The notes beneath the pieces are model-generated. The model made no database searches and was not told where the DNA came from. It saw only the letters and a program-made list of their open reading frames with translations. Below, piece by piece: positions 25,366 through 36,390 of a stretch of DNA of 64,000 nucleotides. The stretch lies in the NCBI GenBank assembly GCA_029339195.1, contig JAPTJF010000157.1:1-64000 (forward strand), given 5' to 3'. The DNA is from Micractinium sp. NFX-FRZ (lineage: Eukaryota; Chlorophyta; Trebouxiophyceae; Chlorellales; Chlorellaceae). Each line of letters opens with the position of its first letter. Positions within the stretch are counted from its first letter, which is position 1. The position numbers and the translations under genes are program-made.

Positions 25366-28300
25366 ATGCGAGTGATTGTGGCGCTTCTGCTGGCGGCTCT
25401 GGCCGCCAGTGCCCAAGCGGCTGGCAAGGGCCCAGGTGGGCCATGGGGGGGGTCTATGCCGCCTGATGCTTGCAGCCGGTGGCTTGATGGGGCGCTGGGG
25501 CGCTCGAGAGTCGGGATTTGCGCACGTGCAAACACAATTCGAGAGGCAGGTTGCCCTGCGTTCATGCCAGGCTGGATGCCCCTGCCGCCCCGCCGCCGCC
25601 GCCGCTGCCGTTCAAAACCCTCACACCCCTCCAACCCAGGGATCTCACTCATCTTCCCCAATGGACACGCGATCTCATCCACCATCGACCTCAACTAAAA
25701 CCACACCAATCCGCCAAACTTCCACGTTTAATGTCTTGCAGGCTCCAACCTGGGACGGCACATGCTTGCGTAAGTGCCCCGGCTGGCATAGCGCCTGCCC
25801 GCCTGCCTGCTCGCCTGCCTGCCTGTGTGCATGCCTGCTGAGCGGGGCATGGCTGGGCCGCTACTTTACAAGCTGCTGTGATACCGCTGCAATCGGCATG
25901 CGCCCATGCATTCGAGCTGCCAGGCATGCTGCTGGCACAGGGTGGAGTCGGGCAAAGGGGAAGTGCTGCCTGCCCGCAGCCTCCGCTGGCATGCTTCAAA
26001 TGCTGGGCACCCCACAACAATGCCCGCCAACAATCCCTCCTTGCCCTTGCAGCGCGGGCGATGCATTTGAGAACCCAATTGACCTGGGCTCCTCTGACAG
26101 CTTCTCCCACAGCGGTGACAGCACCGGCTTCCCCGATACCGTGCTGGGCGGCTGCAACGACCCCATCAACTACAACAACGGCACCAACGGCGACGGCGGT
26201 GACGTGGTGGGTGGGCAGGGGTGGGGGTGCAGCGCTGCGGGCACTCTCCGCGCGCTGTGGAGTGCCTGCAGAGCTGCTTCCATACATGCATGCACGACCA
26301 GCTCATTTTCTGTCTACTTGATTCCCAACTCAACCTTAGCCGGCCACTCCGTGCCCCACACACCTGCCGCACCCAGCCACCCACTGTGCCCGTGGCAGCC
26401 CATAGCAGCCCATGGCATAGCTGTGCCCACACAGCTTCCACCCCCACGTGCGCCCCACTGCACCTCTTCCTTCGCCTCACCTCACCTCCACACCGCAATG
26501 CCACAGAGCACTGCATCCCGCCCCGCCGGCCCCACCTGACCCCATGCCACGCCGCACCTTCTCCACATCCCCCCCTCACACCCCGCCTGTTCCCCACCCG
26601 TTCCGCCCCTCTGCAGTTCTTCAAGTGGACGGCACCCTACGCCGGTGACATCACTGTGGCAGCCTGCAGCGACGCCTTCCTCGCCTCCCTCACCGTCTAC
26701 GGCAACGGCACCGACGCCGACGGCATTCCAATCGTGAACGGCAACCTGGGCTGCGGCGGCGTGTTCGAGGGCTGCTCCGACCCCAACCTCCTCAACGACC
26801 CCGACTCACAGCTCATGTGGGTGACGGGGGGGCAGGGGCAGTGCTGGGGGGCAGGGGTGGGTGGCGGCTGGCCCGAGGCGGCAGCAGGCGGAAGCCTGTC
26901 GGGCACTCGGGAGCTGCAGCACTGCACAAGCCACAGGTGCCTCTAGATTGCTGGCCAACATTGCATGGCAGCAGGACACGACAGGTGCCGGCAGGGAGCC
27001 ATGGCAAGGGATCCAAGCCGGGACATGGGCGCCTGCGCCTGGCATCATGTCGACCAGCCATCCGCCCGACCAGCCATCCGCCTGGCTGGACGTCTGCTCC
27101 TCACTCTCCCTCCTCCCCACTGTTCAACCCATTGCGCACCACCCCCCTCCCCGCATGCATATGCAGCTTGTCAGTGGAGTCTGGGCAGACCCTGATCCTC
27201 GCAGTCACTGGCACCGACGACACTGACTTTGGAGCTTTCCGGCTCAACCTCAAGCTTGCCCGCCCCGGCAGCTCCGTGGCAGCTGCCACCTTCCTGGATG
27301 GCAGCGAGGGCCCCGTGACCGTCAGCGCCAGCACCGCAGATTATGCCTCCACTTACAACTCCACCTGCAATGCCGGCCAGGATGACGGGCCCGACCATGT
27401 AGGCCTGGGGAGAATGGCCCGTGCCCAGCTGGGAAGCTGTTGTGTGCCTGCACGGCCCCACTGCAGCGCCAGGGCCTCATCTTTTTGCCTGCAGATGGGC
27501 CAGAGATCTCCAGAGAGCGACCCCTATACAGCGCCCCAAAGTGACCTCCAATTGCATGCCCTTGCCCCTGCAGTGCAACCCTAAACCCTAGACACACACA
27601 CACACGGTTGCGTGGGTGGCTTCTTTCCAGTCTTTTGTTGTTCCCTTGTGGGTTCACCTCCCCTCCCTTGCTCCTACACCTGCAGTACTACTCCTATTCC
27701 GCCACCACCACCGGCATGCTGACCGCCGAGGCCTGCGGCACCGGCTTTGGCGCCACCGTCACCATCTTTGCTGAGGCTTCCGTGGAGGGAGGCAAGGAGA
27801 CACCCCTGGCATGCGGCACCTGCGCCAAGCCCCCCAAGTGAGCAGGGGATAGGCTTGGCTCGAGTGCTCTAGTGCCACTTTGGAAAGTGATGTGCATGGA
27901 GGCCAGTGGGCGTGCATGCCAGCTCCCGAATGCCCTGCCCTCTGCCAGGTGCTGAGCTCCAGTGGCATGCAATGCCTCCAGTCCTCCTCCTGTGATGCCC
28001 CACTGCGCCACAGACAGGCCCTGCCTCACACCCTTGGGCCGCCTGTGCACCTCCCGACCTGCAGGGTTAGCGTGACTGCTGGCAAGTTCTACTACATTGC
28101 GGTCAGCGGCAGCAAGGCAACCGACGCCGGCGACTTTACCCTCACCCTCACCAACACCGAAGTTCCCTCGTGAGCGGGGCTTGGCTGAGCGTTCTGCAGC
28201 ACGCTGCCAGTTTGAGTTGCAGGGGCACACCCACGCGTGCAGGGCATGAGTCAGGCGATGGGTCAGAGCCCACGCGTGCATGGACATGCAGGGCGTGGGG

Positions 28301-31300
28301 CAGATGAGGGTACTTCTTGTGTGTCTATTGAGTGTGGCCCCATTGGGGAGAGTGCATGACCGAGCAACATAACGTAAGGTGCAATCAAATATGCCCCTTG
28401 CCCCCTTGTGCTCTGCAGGCTGGGCGCCTCCATGGCCGCCCCCATCGACCTGGGCTCCGCCGCCAAGGTGACGCAGACCGCCGACAGCAGCCTGTTCCCT
28501 GACACCGTGCTGGGCGGCTGCAACGACCCCATCAACTACGACAACAAGACCATCGGGGACGGCGGCGACGTGGTGGGTGGGTTGGGTGGGCCGCTCTGAA
28601 GAGCTCCCAGGTGGCTTGTTGTGTGTAAGCTCGTGCCGCCCCGGCCCCGGCAGGCCTGCAGTGCCCGCCTGCCTCACCGCCTGCCCACCTCCAAGCCTCC
28701 TGTCTGCGCATACAGCCCACTGGCTGCCCGGCCTGCGTGCCTGCCTGCCAGCTTGCTGCCCTTTGTGGGCTTGCCACCGAACTTCCCCGCGGACGCATCC
28801 CACGGGTTCCGACTGTTTGCCACGCGCTGCAGTTCTTCAAGTGGACAGCGCCCTATGCCGGCGACCTCACCACCTCCGCCTGCAGCGACGCCTTCCTCGC
28901 CTCCCTCACCGTCTACGGCAACGGCACTGACGCCGACGGCGCCCCCATTGTCATGGGCAACCTGGGCTGCGGCGGCGTGTTCGAGGGCTGCTCCGACCCC
29001 AACCTCCTCAACGACCCCGACTCACAGCTCATGTGGGTGGGGCGGGGGGTGGGGCTGCTAAGGCCTGGGGTGCACCCAGCTATGCCATGACATGCAAGAA
29101 GCAACCAACTGGCTGCACTTGCCCTAGCAGCAGCAAGAGCAGGGCCAGGGCTAAGCAGGGCACTCCGGCAGCAGCTGCACCAGTGGCGTCTGAACCTCAA
29201 CCCCTGCACCCCTGCTGCAGCCTGGAGGTCGCTGCCGGCCAGGTGCTGATCTTCGCAGTCACCGGCACTGATGACAATGACTTTGGCGCTTTCACCCTAA
29301 ACCTGAACCTGGCCCGCCCCGGCAGCTCCATCGCCGCTGCCACCTTTGTCGACGGCAGCGCGGGCCCTGTGACTGTCAGCGCCAGCACCGCAGACTACCC
29401 TTCGACCTATGCCTCCTCCTGCAACGCTGGCAAGCCCGACGGCACCGACAGGGTAAGGCGGGGGTGCCCGCCCATCTCCCACTCCTCCAGCGCCCTTGCT
29501 GTTCCCCAGCGCTGCTGGTGGAATAAGGCACCCACTTTGAAAGTACAGCCTCCTCCTCACTTCCTTCCCTCCCCTTACTCCTACACCTGCAGTACTTCTC
29601 CTACTCCGCCACAACCACCGGCATGCTGACCGCCAAGGCCTGCGGCACCGGCTTTACCGCCACCGTCACCATCTTTGCTGAGGCTTCCGTGGAGGGAGGC
29701 AAGGAGACACCCCTGGCATGCGGCACCTGCGCCAAGCCCCCCAAGTGAGCGGGGGATGGGCTAAGTTGGAGGCGTGCTCATGAAGGCGATAAGCGTGCAT
29801 GCCAGCTAGGACGGAGCGGGTTGACGTGCCTCACACCCTTGGGCCGCCTGTGTACCTCCCAACCTGCAGGGTTAGCGTCACTGCTGGCAAGTTCTACTAC
29901 ATTGCGGTCAGCGGCAGCAAGGCAACCGACGCCGGCGCCTTCACGCTCACCCTCACCAACACCGCAACGCCTGTGTAAGTGGGACTGCAGCAAGCGCACG
30001 CACGCGCTCATGCGCCATTGCTTCCCGTGTGCTCAGGACTGCGCACCGCTGCCCCAGCATGCTTTGCCACACCTCTCCCACCACTTAAATAATCCTTTGA
30101 TCCTCTGGCCCCGCATTCCGACATGGCTGGAATCCAGGCAAGGTGCTCACGTGCTTTGGCCTAGTCACCTCGTGTCTCATCACGTACGTTGCAACTCACC
30201 CTGCCACATGCAGGCTGGGCGCCTCCATGGCCGCCCCCATCGACCTGGGCTCCGTCGCCAAGCTGACCCGCTCCGCCGACAGCACACTCTTCCCCGACAC
30301 CGTGCTGGGCGGCTGCAACGACCCCATCAACTACGACAACAAGACCATCGGCGACGGCGGTGACGTGGTGGGTGGGCAGGGGTGGGACAGCAAGTTCCTT
30401 TGATGGACCTGCGGAGAGCATGGTCGTCCTGCCATTGCAGACCGCTGAGCAGTCCGCCTGTTGTCTCGCATTTCCTGCGTACATGAGCCCTCACTCGCTG
30501 GCAACGGCTTGCTTGCCTGCTGGACGCAGCCTTCCCCCGCCAGCCTCATCCGAAGCGTATGCATCTCCCAGTCTGGGCAAGCAATTGACTCCCTGCTCTC
30601 TCCTTACCTGACTGTCTCACCACCCCGACCTATGCAGTTCTTCAAGTGGAAGGCGCCCTACGCCGGCGACCTGACCGCCTCCGCTTGCAGCGACGCCTTC
30701 CTCGCCTCCCTCACCGTCTACGGCAACGGCACCGACGCCGACGACAAGCCGATTGTCATGGGCAACCTGGGCTGCGGCGGCGTGTTCGAGGGCTGCTCCG
30801 ACCCCAACCTCCTCAACGACCCCGACTCCCAGCTCATGTGGGTGGGGGGGTGGGAGGCAGGGCTGGGGGGGGCAGGGCTGGGTGTGGGGCACCAGGGGCA
30901 AGCTTGGCAGCAATGCGGGCTGGTGATACCGCCAGCCTTGCACTGTGAACAGATATAACGACTAGACTATACTAGCCTGGCACTGGTGTAGGGATAGCAT
31001 CCTGCTCCCTGTTCTACCCTTGCCCTCACGTCTTGCCCGCCTTGCACCATTCCGCTGCACCCTGCAGCCTGGAGGTCGCTGCCGGCCAGGTGCTGATCTT
31101 CGCAGTCACCGGCACGGATGACAACGATTTTGGCGCATTCAAGCTCAATCTCAGCCTGGCCCGCCCCGGCAGCTCCATCGCCGCTGCCTCCTTTATTGGG
31201 AACAAGGCCAGCATGAGCGTGGCGGGCACGACCGTGGGATACCCCCAGACCTACGCCTCCGAGTGCAACGCTGGCAAGGCCGATGGCCCAGACAGGGTAA

Positions 31301-34152
31301 GTAGGTCACCCCGGCCACAATTGGGAGCCTGAGCAAGGCAGCCCTCCCCCACTCCAGCCTGCCACCCTTCCTGCTCTTCAGCATGAGTGGTGGTAGCCAC
31401 TACTTACCCACTACCTTGCGCCCCCACTGTCTAGAGCAGCACGTTTCACTCAGGCAGGCAGGGAATGGTTCCAACGGTTGAGTTGAGTTGAGAGGCCGCA
31501 GTGGCAGAAAAACAGAGCACGCTCACTTAGTGTGCCCACCTGCTTGCCTGCCCCTGCCCTTCCTGCAGTACTACTCTTACGCCGCGCCCATCGCTGGAGT
31601 GATGACTGTCAAGGCATGCGGTTCCGCCGGCTTTGGCGCCACCGTCACCATCTTTGCAGAGGCAGCCAAGGAGGGAGGCAAGGAGACTGCCGTGGCGTGC
31701 GGCACCTGCGCCAAGCCCGCCCGGTGAGTTCAGCCGGCGATGCTTCTGCCATGGCGGGATGCCAGGCCTGTCCATGAGTAAATAATGGCACATGGAGGGG
31801 TGCAAGACGGGGATGGGAAAGCAGTGTGGTGGTGTCTGCTCAACTTCCCTGTTACCCCCCCAATAGCGCGCTCTGCAGCTGACCAAAGCACGTACCCCAC
31901 CTCCCCCCCTGGCTGCCCCGCAGGATCACCGCCACCGCGGGCACGTTCTATTACATCGCAGTCTCTGGCACCAAGGCCAATCCCTCTGGAGCCTTCACCC
32001 TCACCGTGACGACCGCCGCCGGTGCCACGTAAGCAGCTTACGCCTGATGTGCTGCGCTGTGCTGACCTGGATGCCTTGCCATGCATGTGGATGTGGCATG
32101 GCTCTGTGAGTGGCGCGAAAGGAGCCATGCACAGGCTGCATGGATGGCAGGCGGCTGCGAGGCCTAGCCCTTACAGTGTCTCCCACTCCGCTGCTGCTCC
32201 CCAAACCTGCAGTGCCGGCGGCTCCATGGCCAAGGCCCTCGACCTTGGCGCCGCTGCCAAGGTGGTCAGGTCAGGCGACAGCAGCACGTTTGCAGACACC
32301 ATGCTGGGCGGCTGCAACGACCCCATCAACTACGACAACAAGACCGTCGGGGATGGCGGAGACATGGTGGGTGGAGAGCTGTCTGGGTGGGGTTGCACTG
32401 TCGAGCAGGCTGCGTGGTGGGACAAAGGGGTTGGCGGTGGGAAGCCTGCTAGCATGCAGCACCCACTAGATGGCAAAGTGGGGCGCGGGCGGAGGCGTGT
32501 TGCTCTGCAGGCGAGGGCTGCTGCCGCACCTGCCTGCTTGCCCACTGGGTGCCCGCCATGCACGAGGCCCTCCCTGCTACCGACCCCAGTCCACACTATC
32601 CCCCCGGTCAGGCCCCGCCCACACATGCACCAGCACACCCATTCACCCCGCCCTGCGCAGTTCTACAAGTGGAAGGCGCCCTACGCCGGCTACCTCACAG
32701 CGTCCGCCTGCTCCGACCTTTTTGGCGCCTCCCTCACCGTCTACGGCAACGGCGTGGACGCCGACGGCAAGCCAATCAGGAACGGCAACCTTGGATGCGG
32801 CGGCGTGTTCCGCAACTGTGCCGACCCCAACCTGAAGGACCCCGACTCCCAGCTGATGTGAGTGGGGTGGGGCACACGGCTTGAGTGGGTGGTTTGTCAT
32901 GTGCATTCCGGTGGGGTCGGGGCATGAGCGGCATGGGCAGCACAGCGCCCCCCATGCCGGTCGCACTCGTGTGAGTGGGGGGGGGCACAGGGCCTTGGGG
33001 AGGAAGCTCAGTCAGCAGTGGGTTGCGCATGCCGGTGGGGGCGCGGCCTGAGCGGCACGGGCAGCACAGCGCCCCCACGCCTTGTCGCACCTGCGCGGCC
33101 TCACCCCATCTTCTTCACTGGACCCGCCTCCCCACTACAGCCTGGAGGTGACTAAGAACCAGGTGCTGACCCTGGCCGTGACTGGAACGGACATGGGTGA
33201 CTACGGCGCCTTCAAGCTCAACCTTGACCTGGCCCTCCCTGGAAGCTCCCTGGCCATTGCCAACTACATTGGCGACAAGCCCAGCATGACTGTGGCTGGC
33301 ACCACGCGCGGCTACCCCTCCACCTACGCCTCCAACTGCAACGCCCGCAAGCCCGACGGGCCCGACCAGGTGGGTGGTGAGGTGCGCTGAGCTGAGCTGG
33401 CACGGGACCGAGTAGCTACCTGGCAGCTGCCGCTGGGTGTCCTGCTGGGCTGCTCACCGCGCTGCCTTGCATGATGAGCTGCAGCCGCCCGCCTCCGAAT
33501 GTCAGTGCAAATGCTTGGCCTGCATCCTCTGCCTGCACCGCTGCCCACACAACCCTGCCCTCATTCATTCACCCTCCCCTCTTCAAACTGCCCCTGCAGT
33601 ACTACTCGTACGCCGTCCCCATGAACGGCACCCTGACCGCCAAGGCCTGCGGCACCGGCTTTGGCGCCACCGTCACCATCATGGCCGAGGCAGCCGTGGA
33701 GGGAGGCAAGGCGACGCCCCTGGCATGCGGCACCTGCGCCAAGCCCGCCACGTAAGCAGGGGGCTGCATGCATTGCTCTTGCGCGGCCTGCAAGACTGGT
33801 GACGTGTACGTGTGGGCTGCGTGCAAGGAACGCCACGCGTTTGCCTTCGCTGCGTGTGCTGGGCTGGGGGGTAGTAAGAGGGCACGGGGAGCGGCAGCAA
33901 CACGGGGCATTGTTGCCAGGAGATCCCTGCGGGTTGGGCAGCTTGTGGGCAGCATGTGGGCCACCTCGAATCCCTGCCTGGCGCTGACCCGCCTGCCTCA
34001 CTCACCCAGGCCCGCCCTCCTCCCCTCTTCCCTGCTGCAGCACCAGCGTGAAGGCAGGGCAGTTTGTCTACCTTGCAGTCAGCGGCACCAAGGCCACTGA
34101 CGCCGGCGCCTTCAAGCTCACCGTCGCTACCACCAAGCCCAAGGCAGGTTGA
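25366..34152 (+). CDS. Secreted four-repeat protein, PPC-like beta domains
   Basis: Twenty-two exons, 3471 bp, 1156 aa. Exons: 25366-25435, 25742-25769, 26053-26206, 26617-26816, 27167-27398, 27686-27837, 28065-28169, 28419-28572, 28833-29032, 29221-29452, 29593-29744, 29870-29974, 30214-30367, 30638-30837, 31068-31296, 31569-31723, 31924-32028, 32213-32366, 32661-32857, 33141-33369, 33600-33751, 34041-34152. The signal peptide is MRVIVALLLAALAASAQA. After it come four repeats of about 281 aa (33-314, 314-595, 595-876, 876-1156), each encoded by a five-exon cassette of about 154/200/232/152/105 bp with the same phases. Within a repeat, two related beta-rich halves appear, marked by FFKWxAPYAGDLT with FAVTGTDDNDFGAF, and YYSYSA with YYIAVSGSKATDAGAF. 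This layout resembles bacterial pre-peptidase C-terminal (PPC) domains, a tentative match. Conserved Cys occur in each copy (GGCNDPINY, LGCGGVFEGC, ACGTCAKP). There is no catalytic motif; an adhesive or matrix role is inference. Confidence 0.8.
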
Positions 34153-34361
34153 TCCTGTGGCAGGCAGCGAGAAGCTGGGTTAGCCCACGGCTACTGCAGC
34201 AGCCTTGCAGTACACCCCACCACCAATTACGTATGCATGTCTACGTCTCTCTACCTCCTATCCATTCCGGGCCATCATGGGACTGTTTGTCTGGGACCTT
34301 TTATTCCTCCGTAGGCAGCTACTACTTGCAATATGCCTGACCCTTCGACCTTTTTGAAATC

Positions 34362-34366
34362 TGTAA
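34362..34366 (+). terminator. TGTAA polyadenylation signal
   Basis: TGTAA 210 bp after the stop of the four-repeat gene. Confidence 0.55.
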
Positions 34367-35114
34367 CGAACAGAAGGACCTTGCGGTACACTTGGGTGGA
34401 CAGGCAGGGTTGAAGGGAAGCCACACCTCCCGGGGCTGAACACGCTTCTGTCGGATGGATCGACTGCTTATGAAGCAACGGTTGTGTTGTTTTACCAACC
34501 CGCTTACAGCTCGTATGGTAACTGTGGTCGCAAGTACAGCCAGACGCAGCGCTGGCGAATGCGTTGTCGGGAGACGACGAGGCACCTGCACGTACATCTG
34601 GGTACCGACAAAATGCAGCCTGCCGCCAGGCGCGACCGCGGTAACCTGACTCAGCCAGCTGCCTGTGAGATGCAAAGGTGGCATGAGAGGATGGTGCCAG
34701 ACCAGGATTTGCTGCTCTCCGCAATTCACTGTGCTGACACATTACAAGCCTTGCTAAAGGGACCAATGCGAAGAATGTGGCTACTCAGCAAGGATTGGTC
34801 AGTACACACACGCATCGGTGAGATAAGCAAGGCAGCAAAGCAAGGTGGAGGCAGTGGAGGAGCCAGCGCAGCGGAAGGGGGGCCGACAGTGAGTCCCGCA
34901 ATGCACAGCAAGAGAAGATGCATGTGGAGGTGCGTGGCGGGTTGGGGAGGTGAAGCAATTGGGGAGGTGAAGCTCTCAGCTGGCCAGGCCAGGCCGGGCC
35001 ACTTGTTGACGCTCAAAGTAAGAATTGGACGGGTGCATTAATTGGAGTGATGCGATGAAAGAATGACGTTGCAAACATTTTGAAGGCAGTGACGACATGG
35101 GAGGTGCCCCTGTG
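34367..35114. other. Intergenic, no gene seen
   Basis: Lower GC than the surroundings, with no biased exon. A minus-strand TGTAA at 34741-34745 could serve a transcript through the Pro-rich frame at 35115. Confidence 0.4.
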
Positions 35115-35862
35115 CTAACCGGCCAGCCCCCTTTTCCTCTGTTGCACCGGCGGGTTGGGCGGTGGCCTGGGGGGTGGGGGGCGGGGCCGGGGAGGTGGGC
35201 GCGGGCTTGGTGGGGGAGGGCGGGGCCTAGGGGGAGGCGGTGAGGGGCGGGGAGGAGGGCGGGGGTGAGGGGGCGGAGGCTTGGGGCGCGGGGGCGGCGG
35301 AGACGGCGACGGTGGGCGGGGCGGAGGCGGTGAGGGGCGCGTGGGAGGTGGGGGGCGCGGGGGCCTTGGCGGTGGGGGGCTGGGGCGTGGGGGAGGCGGT
35401 GAGGGGCGCGTGGGAGGTGGGGGGCGCGGGGGCCTTGGCGGTGGGGGGCTGGGCCGTGGGGGAGGCGGGGATGGGCGAGGGGGAGGGGGAGACCGAGGAG
35501 GGGGCCGTGGGGGAGGTGACATGAGCGGAGGTTTGGGAGGTGGGGGACTGGGGCGGGGCGGAGGCGGCGATGGCCGTGTGGGTGGCGGTGGATGAGGGGG
35601 ATACGGAGGCGGGGGGCTGGGGCGGGGCGGAGGCGGGGAGGGCCGTGTGGGTGGTGGCGGGCGCGGGGGCCTTGGCGGTGGGGGACTGGGGCGGGGCGGA
35701 GGCGGCGAGGGCCGTGTGGGTGGCGGTGGACGAGGGGGGTACGGAGGAGGGGGGCTGGGGCGGGGCGGAGGTGGGGATGGGCGAGGCGGCTGCGTGCATC
35801 GGGTGGTGGGGGCAGCACAAGGGTTAGCCCCCGGCCCTGATGGTGGGATACCTGCTGCCAAA
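35115..35862 (-). CDS. Pro-rich pherophorin/extensin-like frame
   Basis: About 250 minus-strand codons of RPSPPPPRPSPPPP type, ending NPPVQQRKRGLAG and a stop. Such runs form rigid hydroxyproline-rich rods in Volvocales and Chlorella-type matrix proteins. The protease gene upstream on the same strand contains a shorter run of the same type, and its last exon ends at a perfect GTAAGT donor, so this could be its alternative 3' exon. However, the acceptors I can see at 35863-35870 do not preserve the frame. It may instead be a separate gene. The plus-strand Gly-rich reading is a shadow. Confidence 0.4.
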
Positions 35863-36051
35863 TCGACACATGTATGAGCTGGGAACCATCCAGCCGTGAG
35901 GTGACCCCCATGGCGGGCGTGCTGCCTCGGGCTGCCACGGCAGGACAGGGCAGACCGAGGCAGGGCAGGAGGACAACACCAGAGGAGAACGGGGCCTGGG
36001 TTGGGGTGCTGCCCCTTGCCAGGAGGACCCTCTGGCAAGCATGCCATGCCG

Positions 36052-36080
36052 CTGCTGCTGCTGCTGCCGCTCCTGCTTCT

Positions 36081-36123
<43 letters not shown>
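36052..36123. repeat. (CTG)n microsatellite
   Basis: CTG-rich array, imperfect at the left end, just downstream of the protease stop codon on the minus strand. Confidence 0.9.
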
Positions 36124-36124
<1 letters not shown>

Positions 36125-36270
36125 GTGTCATGTGCACGCATCAAGGGCAGGTCGCACCCCATAAGGGCAGGTCGCACCCCATTCCAGCCCTCGAGTTCCA
36201 ACTCTCACACGCACACCACTCACCGGCGGACCCGGCCTGGGGGGGCGGGGTGAGGGAGGAGGTGGCCGCA

Positions 36271-36275
36271 TTACA
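36271..36275 (-). terminator. TGTAA polyadenylation signal, protease gene
   Basis: Minus-strand TGTAA about 115 bp past the TAA stop at 36391-36393. This supports the protein ending there. Confidence 0.5.
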
Positions 36276-36390
36276 GGGCTGCAAATGCATGGGGCGCAGG
36301 GGGCAAGCGTTGGCAGCAGTCAGCCAGGCCAACAGTGCGTGCCCCAACAGCCCATGCTGTCCCGCTGCTTCGATCCATCATACTGGCCAC

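Noticed and set aside
27694..28803. 369-codon minus-strand frame in the repeat gene
   Set aside because: Shadow of biased plus-strand exons; the same shadow recurs in each cassette.
35240..35877. Gly-rich plus-strand frames
   Set aside because: They are complements of the Pro-rich frame, whose RPSPPPP pattern is a known algal matrix motif.
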